Below are positions 10,901-22,227 of a stretch of DNA of 64,000 nt, piece by piece (position 1 is the first letter of the stretch; every line of letters starts with the position of its first letter). Below the pieces are notes generated by a model. The model was not told the DNA's origin, did not search any database, and was given only the letters and a program-made list of their open reading frames with translations. The DNA is from Paramecium primaurelia (lineage: Eukaryota > Ciliophora > Oligohymenophorea > Peniculida > Parameciidae): NCBI GenBank assembly GCA_905182975.1, contig CAJJDM010000024.1:124001-188000 (forward strand). Reading direction: 5' to 3'. Position numbers and translations under genes: made by a program.

Positions 10901-13900
10901 CCCAAACTCTTTAACTATCTATAAATTCACTCTCCCAAGTTTAGATATATCTATATAGATTAGGAATTAATTAATCTTCATCATGACTCATACCAGCTCT
11001 GTAATGAGTAATACCTGTATCAGTTTATTTTGAAAATCTCAAATCTGATTATGGTATCAAGATATGTCCCATTGATAACATACCTAAACCACCTAATTCT
11101 TTTGGAGTATAAAATACAACAGGTGGGAAACGTGATGGCATCTTAGAATTCAAACCTATCTTAATTCTAGTTTATATCTTATTTTCACATTTGACTAAAA
11201 GATCTAATAATTATTCTGTATGAACTGCTGATTCTCTATAATATGTCATTAATCCTATTAATGTTGTATTCCATTTATTGGCTATTTTTGTAAATGTTGT
11301 ACTACCACTTGCCATCAATATTTATCTAATTCTATTTTCATATTTCTTCATGCTTTCTTCATCTACTCTTAAAAATGCAACAGCAGTTATTTCTTTACTT
11401 GATTCATTCTATAATTTCCATACACCATCTTTTTCTGAGAATTCTTCTTATGTTCCTCTAATCTTAGGTAAGATTCTCACCTCAAATCCACACATATTAA
11501 ATAAGAAATTTGGATTATCCTTTGAGTATACTGAAACAAAAGAATGTTCCCAAGATAATGTAGTCAAACATCTTGGTAATCTATTTTTAATATCCCAAAA
11601 AACAGCTCTTCCTAAATTTACATCATGTTTCATTAATCTCATTCTACAATCTTTTGGCCAACATTTCTTATTATTATATCCAACAATATTTTCATTATTA
11701 GGATCTGGATTCTCTGTTAAATATCTTTAAATTAATTCTCTTGCTTCCTCTGATGTAAATCTGAATACCATAAATATTTTATCTATATATCTACAATATA
11801 ATCTAATTGGATGTCTAATTTCTTATTAAATATTAGAATAAGTCATGAATTCATGAGGATTATTATATGGACCAGCCAAATCTTAGGCTCTATTTAAACC
11901 CAAAATCAATAAATCCAATACCATTCCATAAAATTGCATAATAAAACTAGTAAATTAAATACCATGTAATACACCATGAACATTAGTATGATTCATATCT
12001 TTATAAGTGATAACAACATTATTTTTGGCTGTCATATAATCTGCTATATTATGATCAACAATCAATCTCAACAATCTATTTAGTAATGTTTAATCAATCT
12101 TTTCATAAACCTTTTCAAATTTACTTTCCAACAATACTACACATTAACCATCAGAAACATCCCATATTCCATGTAAATTATTAATACCTTAACACCATTT
12201 ATATACTAATAAAGGAGGTGGTTCACTATCACTTGGTTTAATCCAATTAGGAAAGAGTCTTCTTTTATCAGCTTCATAAAACAAATATTAATCTAGATAA
12301 GCATCTGTAATTTTTTCTAAAGGTTCCACATCATAAACAGGAACTAAATGAGAATAAAGATCCATAAACTCTAGTCTCACTTCTTTGAATACTCTTTAAG
12401 TCAATAGATGTCTCTTTACTCTGCTCAATGCTTCATGTGGATTATCATAAGCTTATTCTATCAATGCTAATTCTTCCCTTTAACTTTGATTCAATCTACT
12501 TTTAACTGAATAAGCTTCCTTTAATCTCTCAAGAGCCAATAAGAATAATTTAGTATCATGTTTATAATTCACAGGAGGATAGGGAATATGAATGAATTTT
12601 CTACTTTCTAACCATCTGACTAAGGCTGTATATATGGCAACTGCATCCTCAGTTGTTAAATATGGACCATCTTTCATAAAATTATGTTATCTTTCTTATT
12701 CTTATTTCAAAAATAAACGTGTTAATCTTCCTAAATTCTTTTTACATACAGTTTTATCAACTGTAGCTCCTCTTCTTATACGTTCTCTATTATAATATGC
12801 TGAATTTGTATAATAATCTGCCTTATATTTCACATATCTCAAAATAATGTTTTCTATTGGGGCAGGTAAACCTGGAACTTTCCATGGAATATTAGCTTTC
12901 CAACATCTCCATGCTTCACTCAAATGTTATAAAATTGTCTTTGCTTTATTAGCTCTTACTCCTTCAGGCATCATATCAATTATATCAGACATAACAGCTG
13001 CTCTTAATTCCAAATCAAATTGAGATTCTACTCTCTATTTTGTTACAGTCTTAGATATTCCCTTAGAATGTCTTCCTTCAAATGTACGAGCCAATAAATT
13101 TCCTAACCATCTCTCTAATAATGGAATAATTCCTCTTAAAAAGAATAACCATACTCTCCACATAGGAGTCCAAAATCCTACTCCAGGTCCCTTACCAACT
13201 GGACCAGTATTGAAACGATAATAAATAACATGTTTCAAATCCTTACACATTCTAATTTATCTCATTAATCTGTATTTGTAACGATACATACCTGTCACTA
13301 AACCAACATGAGAGAATACATATTATAATCCATCAGCCAATTAAAATGCATCAATATTACCTAATCTATATTATACATGACTATCACATGCCAACTTCAT
13401 TAATCTTAAAATTTCTCTACACAAATGAAATGCATTACCAAATCTTGACTTCTTTCTTTCTTTTGTTGTTAATGTTTTTACTGGTTTCAATTAAAAATTG
13501 TAATCTAAATGCAAATAATTTAAATTTTTTCTATGAATCAATAAATTCAACATATTATAACCTTAACGAGCAATTTATAAACCACATTCAACCCAATCAA
13601 TTTCTGTTAATTAAAAGAACTTTGTTGCTTAAAATGCTTTCAATAAATTTCTTTTATTTTAACACTTTGGTTTTCTTTTGTGAAGACTATTCAAAACCCA
13701 ACATTTCAATAATTTTTAATATGAAACTCTAACCTTTACAGGATATTATGGATTGCATCTTTCTTTAAACCAAGGTGCCACTAAAGGAATATCAAAGGCT
13801 CTTCTAGTCTTACCAGTTCTTTGATTAAATGGAGTTGGAGCCCATAATAGAGCAATAGATGCAGTTGTTTATTCATCAGATAATTCTGTTTCATTTAATA

Positions 13901-15028
13901 ATGGTACAAATCCATCTCCAATTTCAATATCCAATTCATCATCATCTATCTAAACATCTATCTTTCTACTCTATGTTCTATACGCAGATATTGGATTTAT
14001 CACAGGGTCAAAATTATAAGTTGGTATTTCAGGATTATCTTATTTAATAAATACATTAGCTGGATAATGATAAGGAGCAATAGCTACACTTCTTGGTCTT
14101 GAATTATATAAAAATGGAAATGCTATTTTGTATTCACTTCTAATTTATTATCTAATAATAATTTTGTTAATGTCATTAAATTCATTCCAATCTTCATCTT
14201 CTTCAAATATATCTCTATAAAGAGGCTCAAATTTAGGTCCTCCAGGAATAGCCATATTCAATGCTTTTGCTGTGTAAAGAGATTGTAATTAAAATAAATA
14301 GAAGTAATTCTAATCAACTATATCTGACAATAATTGATTAGCCAATCTGAATAAATTTTGTTAAACTTCCAATGTTAATTACCAAGAACGATAACTTGGT
14401 CCATTCAATAACTTTGTATATCTTAATGGTTAATGATCATAAAACCAATCAAAAACAGCATTATCTTCTCTTTCATCTAATTCCATTTGAATAGGTTCCA
14501 AAGGTTCAACATCCAGAATATTATCTCCATAATCTAATGGGATTTCTTCATCATCAAATGGAGGAAATCTCATTCTTTTGAAATTTCTTCTATCTCTTTT
14601 TTCTCTTCTCATCATTACCCACATTGTACCCCATTAAGCTGTATATACAGGTTCAATCACTTTTGGAATCTCATAACAAAATGTGATGCATCCTGTAATG
14701 TGATAAAGAACCTTCACAGTTCTTACTTATTCCCAGGGCATAGGCATATTCTCCAATAATTTATAAATAGCATGTGGCATATATTTTAAAGCACCCAAAT
14801 ATACTCTTTTATCTTGTCTATATTTCTTAGATTCTAAATTTCCATGATCCTTAAATATTTTCCTATATTCATAAATAAAATCTTCTACCTTAAAATTTCA
14901 GGAGGTTAAGGCTCTTTCTATCCTTCAACAAACCCAAACTTTCTTTTTTCTGCATACTTCTTTTTTTGAACTTATTACCACTTTTTGAGCTTGTCTTCAA
15001 TAGTATCACTCTATCGAATCAGATTCAT
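7975..15028 (-). CDS. PRPF8: Pre-mRNA splicing factor PRP8 (U5 snRNP)
   Basis: About 2,316 residues after four introns (14863-14888, 8487-8509, 8322-8347, 8170-8197); human PRP8 has 2,335. It forms the scaffold of the spliceosome active site. Highly conserved blocks include MRREKRDRRNFKRMRFPPFD, YNMLNLLIHRKNLNYLHLDY, KERKKSRFGNAFHLCREI, YRFNTGPVGKGPG, WLGNLLARTFEGRHSKG, ERIRRGATVDKTVCKKN, RLMKHDVNLGRAVFWDIKNR and the C-terminal MPN/Jab1-like domain with SFTPGSCSITAYKL. The first 45 residues are Lys-rich and shorter than the proline-rich start of animal PRP8. The C-terminus ends in an acidic stretch rather than the metazoan ending. It runs convergent with the trichocyst gene, with 26 bp between the two stops. 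The extreme conservation makes this gene a good anchor for species placement. Confidence 0.97.
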
Positions 15029-15610
15029 ATCTATTTATTTAAAAAATTAATATTAAATGACCACATTAATTAATTCCTTGTAATATTATAAGAAACAGAA
15101 TGATCAAGTGAGCATTATCAATTATAAAGAAAGGGAGGGAATTAAATATTTAATTTTGAGCATACATTATTTTATTTTAAAATCTGATAAATAATTTATT
15201 CATTAATAATAATTATTATGTAAAATTAATAATAATTAAATAAATTATTTATCATAAGCTCTCTTAAGAGTTGTATATATTACTTTATCTATTATTATTG
15301 TTTTTAGAATTAATATATATAATCAGATTTACAAAAATGGATTTTGAAATTATTTTTCTTTTATGTTTATATGTTAATTATATAAATTTCAAATTAATTT
15401 AATAAAGTTTCTTATAAACATAAATTAAACAAGTCAACTTTTTCTATTTAATATCTTATCAGTAAGAGTAATTAAAATTTTTTGATAAATATTAATAAAT
15501 TGTAATTTTTATATGTGTTTTTTTTTATTAATAGTTTCTTAATCAGTCTTTTGATTATATAAGGATATTGAAACCTAAGATAAATTTAAAAGAAAAATAA
15601 TAGTTTTCTG
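15029..15610. other. Intergenic, AT-rich, shared upstream region
   Basis: About 580 bp between the start of PRP8 (minus strand) and the start of the next gene (plus strand). It is composed mostly of A and T with short imperfect inverted stretches near 15195-15250. No gene, RNA gene or recognisable regulatory motif was seen. It must hold both promoters. Confidence 0.6.
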
Positions 15611-18368
15611 ATGAGTTTTTATATTTATCGAGCTCCAGAAGCATAAAAAGTTTAATCATTCCCCATTACATTGTTTGATGGGACTGGATCGATGCATAAA
15701 GAGTATCCTCGTGCTATCAATGCATATAAAATAGTATTCAATGAATTGGGCAAGAAAAAATTAGAATACTAATGGGCCAAGGATCTATATCCTCTAGAGC
15801 CTTTCAAATAAGCTGGGTCTGGAAATATTACAAATACATTAACAAACATGTTTCAAATGTTACTTAGTGAGAAGGCAAAAATCCCAAAAAATATAACATT
15901 GGTTTTTATTAGTGATGGAAAGGAAGAATTTGAATTGGATAAACTATTAGTCTTTATAGAGAGAATGAGATAGAAATATTTAATATAATTTATTAGTGTG
16001 GCAGTAGGAGACTAATTTCCAAATTCAATTAGTAATACTTTAAGAAGTATGATACATAATCATGATCCAACATGTCCACCACTATTCTAAATCACAAGAT
16101 CAAATACCAAAGGCTTTTAATAAATACAAACTGAATTTGAACATATATTCTGGGAAATTCGAAAACGACTACTTGTGAGTGGAGAGATGATATTAATAAA
16201 TCTTCCTGTCTTCTATACTATAACATCCAAAAAACCAGTAAACAGTGTTATTGCTAACAGTCTCTTCTTGGTGGAGAAAGGTTAAACTGTTGTTATGTAG
16301 AACCATTAACTTCAACCAACTCATAATGCTTAAGATATTTATTAGATGATTGTAAACTCTGTTCAATAAGCCTTTATTAGTTAAGCATAAGTGAAATTTC
16401 AAGATGCTCAACATGAATTTGGTTAAATTTAGCTTATAAGTTAAGATTTGTTAAAACAAATAGATAAAACTTAATAACATGATTTGACAGAAGAATAAAA
16501 AAATGAAGAAATCAAAGTACATGCAACGCTTAATGTTGCTAAATAAATAGCATAAGGATAATTAGACCTTACAAATGCTAAAGAATCAGATTTAACATCT
16601 TTGTAAGATTATTTAGTTAATAATGTACATAAATTTACTGAGTTAGCCTCTAAACTTAAATCTACTACAGCTAAAATAGTTAAAGGTATTAAAGGTGTTA
16701 AGGGATTTGCATAAGTAGTCTCAAATGCATAACATATAAATGACATTAAGAAGTCTCATGGATAGGATTAATCTGAAGATGGAGTAAAAACTGAAGACAA
16801 AGACAATAATTAATTAACAGAATAAGATTAAGAATCAGAATAAGAAAAAATGAGTTCTGCTTAAGAAATATCATCTGCTTAGGAAATATAATCAGCTTAA
16901 ATTATAAGTTCAAATTAAGATGTTTTAAATTAGAATGATTCATCAAAAAATGACTTTGAAACATCACCTTAAATTATAGAATAAAATTAAGAAATTGAAG
17001 AACCTATAGATATAGATGAAAATTAACTTTAAGATAATAAAAATGAATAGATAGAAAATCATTAAGATCAAACACTTGATAATCCTAAATAAGAGTAGGT
17101 TGAAGAACTTTAAAATTAAGAGAGTGAAGATGTTTAAATCTAATAAGTATAATAAAATGATACACCTAAAATTGAACAAGTGGAAGATTAAAATAATTTA
17201 ATTTAATAAGAGAATTAATTGAGTAATCAAATAGAGGATGAGTCAAATCCAAAAAATAATGAGCTTGAATAACCAATTGAAGAATAATAAAATGATAAAT
17301 AGAATGAAGATTAAACATAAAAAATAAATTTAGAATAAATGACAAATATTCTAGCAGATATAACAAAAGAATCTCAAGAATAAAATAACACAGACTAAGT
17401 TGAAAATACTCAATAATAATAAGAAGAATAATTAAAAGAAAATTTATTAAATTAAAACGATGATTAAGTAGATTAATTAAGTTCAGCAAATTAATAAGAA
17501 GAAAAGGAGATTGCTGATAATTTAGAACAGGAAAAATAATAAGATTAAGATACTTCTAATTAGAAAGAAGATATATAGGAAATTTAGGACATTGAAAATG
17601 TTCCTTTATAATAGGAATCTAAAATTGAGGAATTACAAGAAACCATTTAGGCTGATAATAATGAATAAATTCAAGATTAAATAGAATAAAATCCTGAATT
17701 ACAAGATTCTGATGAGCCAGAGATAATCTAGTAGGTTGAAAATAAGGAGGATGATTTAAATAAACAATCAGAATAACTTCATCAAATAAATTCATATCCT
17801 GTGATTGAGGATGATGAATCTATTTAAAAGATGCCAATAGATAATGAAGAATTAGTTTTGTTTAAATAACCCAAAATAGATGAATCACTTAGTAAGTCCT
17901 AACACATTACTTTAGATGAGCCAGTTGAATTTGAGAAAATAGAATAAACTGTTGAAAATTAAATATAAGAAGAAATAAAATAAACTGAAGATAATGAATA
18001 GATTTAAAATTAAAAAGAAGTAGTCTAATAAATTGAATAATAAAAATAATAAGAAGATGAGTAACAAGAAGATTAATAATAAGAACAATAATAATAATAA
18101 TAAGATCAATAAATATAATAATAAGAATAATAATAAGATCAATAAGAATAATAAGAACAATAAGTATAATAATAAGAATAATAATAATTATTATTATTAT
18201 AATCAGAATAGTAAAAGGAAAAAGAAAAAGAATAAATATAAAAATTAGAACAATTATAATAAAATTAATAAGAAGAATAATTATAATAACAATAAGAATA
18301 ATAATAATAATAATAATAAGATTCATAAGAATAATAAGAACTATAATAACAATAAGAAAAATAATAAT

Positions 18369-18433
<65 letters not shown>

Positions 18434-18886
18434 GAATAAGATCCTGTATATTTACAAGGAAAGGAATAAAATATAGAAGATTTAACATAAATGGGGTAAA
18501 ATAATAATTAAAATAATGGCAATATTGTTGAAGAGAGCAAATCTTTCTAAATGGAAGAATAATAGTAATCAAAAAATTAGGATAAAGAAAACCTAAGATT
18601 ATAAGAAATTAATGAAGAAATAATTAAATAAATTCAAGAGGATTAATTATAAATACCAAAAAATAATGAATAAGATAAATTTCCTTAAGCAGAAGTTGAA
18701 TTTGACAATGCTGATTTAGAATTAAGAGGATAGAATATTGAGAATTAAGAGAATGTACCTGAAGTTCAACAGTAATAGCTTGAAGATTTAACTTAATAAA
18801 GTAAGACTAGCAAGAAGAACTATTTATGGTGGCTTCTTTTAGCTCTAGTAGTTGGATACACAGCAAGAAGATTTAGGAAAAAATGA
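15611..18886 (+). CDS. Large Gln-rich tail-anchored protein with von Willebrand A-like head
   Basis: Single exon of 1,091 residues. Residues about 15-190 resemble a vWA fold: LFDGTGSM (a DxTxS form of the metal site), then NITLVFISDGKEEF and QFISVAVGDQFPNSI. Residues 190-390 are a helical region. From about 395 to 1,060 the chain is a very low-complexity run of Gln, Glu, Asn and Asp, with Gln written almost only as TAA or TAG, including 20 consecutive TAA codons at 18371-18430. It ends with one hydrophobic segment (YLWWLLLALVVGY) and TARRFRKK, the layout of a tail-anchored membrane protein facing the cytosol. No family name is recognised. A vWA head tethered by an acidic disordered stalk suggests a cytosolic tether or scaffold on an organelle membrane (inference only). 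Confidence 0.8.
18371..18430 (+). repeat. (TAA)20 microsatellite coding poly-Gln
   Basis: Sixty bases of TAA in the reading frame of the Gln-rich protein, so it encodes 20 consecutive glutamines with a reassigned stop codon. The second contig copy carries the same run at 19647-19706. Confidence 0.9.
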
Positions 18887-18923
18887 GTTGATTTTATTTC
18901 TAATATCAATAAATGAACAATTA

Positions 18924-19146
18924 TCATAATCTTGGCAATCCAAGATCATAGGCATTACCTGGTGCCATTTATCTACTAAAGCAAGCCTTGATAGCATCTC
19001 TATACATTTCTTCTTTAATTTTTGTAAAGTTTTCTTTATCTTATCCATATTTTGACACAGCCAAGGCTTTTTAGATAGAAGCTTCAACAATTTTATCTTC
19101 TGTAGCTAATCCATCCACCATTTAATATTATAAACCTTCAGTTCCA
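18924..19146 (-). CDS. Truncated copy of the enoyl-CoA isomerase gene
   Basis: Same sequence as the 3' part of the gene at 20200-21037 (offset 1276), cut at the gap. It would encode only the last 70 or so residues. Treated as a contig-end duplicate. Confidence 0.8.
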
Positions 19147-19147
19147 A
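19147..19147. other. Assembly gap (single N)
   Basis: One N between the two identical 1,275-bp copies. Confidence 0.9.
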
Positions 19148-19644
19148 NAAAATAGATGAATCACTTAGTAAGTCCTAACACATTACTTTAGATGAGCCAG
19201 TTGAATTTGAGAAAATAGAATAAACTGTTGAAAATTAAATATAAGAAGAAATAAAATAAACTGAAGATAATGAATAGATTTAAAATTAAAAAGAAGTAGT
19301 CTAATAAATTGAATAATAAAAATAATAAGAAGATGAGTAACAAGAAGATTAATAATAAGAACAATAATAATAATAATAAGATCAATAAATATAATAATAA
19401 GAATAATAATAAGATCAATAAGAATAATAAGAACAATAAGTATAATAATAAGAATAATAATAATTATTATTATTATAATCAGAATAGTAAAAGGAAAAAG
19501 AAAAAGAATAAATATAAAAATTAGAACAATTATAATAAAATTAATAAGAAGAATAATTATAATAACAATAAGAATAATAATAATAATAATAATAAGATTC
19601 ATAAGAATAATAAGAACTATAATAACAATAAGAAAAATAATAAT

Positions 19645-19709
<65 letters not shown>

Positions 19710-20162
19710 GAATAAGATCCTGTATATTTACAAGGAAAGGAATAAAATATAGAAGATTTAACATAAATGGGGTAAAATAATAATTAAAATAATGGCAATA
19801 TTGTTGAAGAGAGCAAATCTTTCTAAATGGAAGAATAATAGTAATCAAAAAATTAGGATAAAGAAAACCTAAGATTATAAGAAATTAATGAAGAAATAAT
19901 TAAATAAATTCAAGAGGATTAATTATAAATACCAAAAAATAATGAATAAGATAAATTTCCTTAAGCAGAAGTTGAATTTGACAATGCTGATTTAGAATTA
20001 AGAGGATAGAATATTGAGAATTAAGAGAATGTACCTGAAGTTCAACAGTAATAGCTTGAAGATTTAACTTAATAAAGTAAGACTAGCAAGAAGAACTATT
20101 TATGGTGGCTTCTTTTAGCTCTAGTAGTTGGATACACAGCAAGAAGATTTAGGAAAAAATGA
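19148..20162 (+). CDS. Truncated copy of the Gln-rich protein gene
   Basis: Same sequence as 17872-18886 and same frame, lacking the first three quarters of the gene. It ends at the same TGA (20160-20162). A contig-end duplicate; the complete gene is at 15611-18886. Confidence 0.8.
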
Positions 20163-20199
20163 GTTGATTTTATTTCTAATATCAATAAATGAACAATTA

Positions 20200-21037
20200 T
20201 CATAATCTTGGCAATCCAAGATCATAGGCATTACCTGGTGCCATTTATCTACTAAAGCAAGCCTTGATAGCATCTCTATACATTTCTTCTTTAATTTTTG
20301 TAAAGTTTTCTTTATCTTATCCATATTTTGACACAGCCAAGGCTTTTTAGATAGAAGCTTCAACAATTTTATCTTCTGTAGCTAATCCATCCACCATTTA
20401 ATATTATAAACCTTCAGTTCCAAGATCATATCTTCTTGCTAATAAGCATAAATCTCTATGGACATTAGGTGTTAGTTTACATTAACAGACTGCATTCATT
20501 CCTGGAGGTAGATACATACCTAAAAAATAGTGATTCAATTAAAACCAATTTCTATTTCTGGTAATGAACAATGTGCTTTTTTAGGCTCTGCTCTTGCTAT
20601 CCTCCAATCATGAGCAAACATGAACATGCATCCCCCAGCAACTGCATGACCATTTACTAAAGCTAATGTTGGAACTGGATATCTTAATAATCTCCCTAAT
20701 AACCTTATAAATTCAAGAACAAAATTATTTCTATCGAATATATTCATATTCTATATTATATATAGGTATTTACTCCTGTAACATTTAAATCTAATCCACC
20801 ACTAAATACAGTAGGATGAAATGATGTTGTAATTAAGGCTGTATGCCCTTCATGCTATTCTACTATATTCAAAGCTTCGTGAATTTCTCTCACAAACTTG
20901 TGTGTGAAGGTATTGGCTTTTTGATTTAAAATCATGAAGAAGATTTGTTCATATTAAGGATGTTGTTTGACAATAACAGACTTCTTGAGATCATCTTCGG
21001 TTAATTTTAGAAGGTCAATTAATTATGTTTTTATCAT
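20200..21037 (-). CDS. Enoyl-CoA isomerase/hydratase (crotonase family), probably peroxisomal
   Basis: Three exons with introns at 20751-20773 (23 nt) and 20520-20545 (26 nt) give 262 residues. The crotonase fold shows as FSGGLDLN (oxyanion-hole strand) and VNGHAVAGGCMFMFAHDWRI (second oxyanion-hole loop), then LPEIEIGM. This pattern is closest to delta3,delta2-enoyl-CoA isomerases, which move double bonds so unsaturated fatty acids can enter beta-oxidation. The last three residues are Pro-Arg-Leu, a plausible variant of the PTS1 peroxisome signal. The hydratase/isomerase assignment rests on overall similarity because I cannot align the catalytic Glu with certainty. Start chosen as MIKTQLIDLLKLTEDDLKKS. 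The upstream neighbour's stop is 37 bp from this stop in the merged sequence. Confidence 0.85.
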
Positions 21038-22227
21038 AATGTAATATATATTAATTGTTTTATTAATCATCATTATTAATTTTATTGGTTTTAGTATTAA
21101 ACTATAAAAATAATTGAATTTTTCTTTTCTGTAAATGGTATTCTATTCTCTCAAAACTTATAATCTATTTATAAAATCATAATTTGCGCAAGAATAAATA
21201 TTCCATCTAGATATTTTAGAATGAATTACTTTTAAATTATTGATGTTTCTGTTAAATTTTAAGATATTAATTTTATATAGATGGTTTATCCATTATTGAA
21301 CATATTGGAAGTAGTTAAAAAAACAAAATCTTAAAAGCAAATACAAAAGAGTGTTTATAAAAGTAATCCAAAAAAATATTAATTAGTTTTTAATTAAAAC
21401 TAAAACTCTCATATTCTCAATTAATGAATAACACTTAATCTGTTTCCATTTTCAAATTATATGAGAGACAGATACATATAGATATTGTATTTTGCCTCCC
21501 GTATCAGAATATTTATATTAAAAAATAGAACCTAGTGTTTCTATTAATTAATACTATATATATAAATGAATGTAATAGTATAAATGTGAAAGTTTATTTA
21601 TTATATCTGATAATAATATTATTAAAGTAAATTTAATATTTTGGTCAACTCAAATAGTTTGTTATAATTGAATTAAAAGAAGCTTAGAGAATTTACATCT
21701 GTCTGGCTAGTTTTATGAATGAAAAATATTGTATAATCAAAATGGAACAGGAAATAAAGCAGATATATTCAGAAAACTATTATTTTGCTAAACCCTGATC
21801 CATTTGAAATAAATTATAATATTAGTAGACATATAAAATGAAAATTATTTGAATTATTTGTAATTTAAATTGATTTTATGTATTCATAAAGGATTGGATT
21901 ACTCAAATGAAATATTGTAGGGTATTTAGTATGGTGAATGTATGAACATTAATAAATATATGACCATAATTAAATAATATTTATATTAAAATAAAAATGT
22001 ATTAAATCTTCAGAACAATAAATATGATGAGACAAATAATTAGACCTATAAGATTATGTGCACCTATTGTGGCTACCAATAACTACTTAAATATATACAA
22101 TCTGAATCAATTTTATATGTCTTTACTAATTGACACCAATGATGAAGATGAAGAACTAATGTATGTAAAAAAAGAACCAAATATTCATAGGTCAATTAAG
22201 AAAGAGAAATGTGTCGTCCAAAATTGA
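21038..22227. other. AT-rich intergenic region with short open frames
   Basis: Nearly 1.2 kb with no recognised gene. Short frames that begin ATG and end TGA occur at 21281-21427 (48 codons) and 22024-22227 (67 codons). No RNA gene or repeat was recognised. Confidence 0.5.
22024..22227 (+). CDS. Small hypothetical ORF
   Basis: Encodes 67 residues starting MMRQIIRPIRLCAPIV and ending at TGA, with an acidic patch (DTNDEDEEL) and a basic tail. It contains no reassigned Gln codons. Its stop codon directly abuts the stop of the PP2A gene on the other strand (0 bp between). Nothing identifies a family and it could be chance. Confidence 0.3.
   Translation: MMRQIIRPIRLCAPIVATNNYLNIYNLNQFYMSLLIDTNDEDEELMYVKKEPNIHRSIKKEKCVVQN

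Larger units (their letters stand above)
17872..19146. repeat. 1,275-bp direct repeat, left copy (identical to 19148-20422)
   Basis: Covers the end of the Gln-rich gene and the beginning (from the left) of the minus-strand isomerase gene. It stops at the N at 19147. It is an unmerged contig overlap rather than a biological duplication by the simplest reading. Confidence 0.9.

Noticed and set aside
11278..11730. Plus-strand frame of 150 codons
   Set aside because: Antisense of PRP8; the minus strand encodes conserved PRP8 sequence throughout.
13346..13732. Plus-strand frame of 128 codons
   Set aside because: It lies over PRP8, where the minus strand encodes one of its most conserved blocks without interruption.
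17907..18572. Minus-strand frame rich in Ile and Leu (also at 19183-19848)
   Set aside because: It is the antisense of the Gln/Asn-rich coding repeat; AAT and TAA repeats read backwards give Ile and Leu. The plus-strand frame has clear start, head, tail and TGA.
18845..19090. Minus-strand frame starting MLKLLSKKPWLC
   Set aside because: Wrong frame of the isomerase C-terminus; the correct frame ends in LGLPRL at 18924 (copy) and 20200.
17872..20422. Tandem gene duplication
   Set aside because: Perfect identity and boundaries exactly at an N gap fit unmerged contig ends better than a real duplication.
22024..22227. 67-codon ORF as a confident gene
   Set aside because: Kept only as low confidence: no family, no intron support, and open frames of this size are common when TGA is the only stop.
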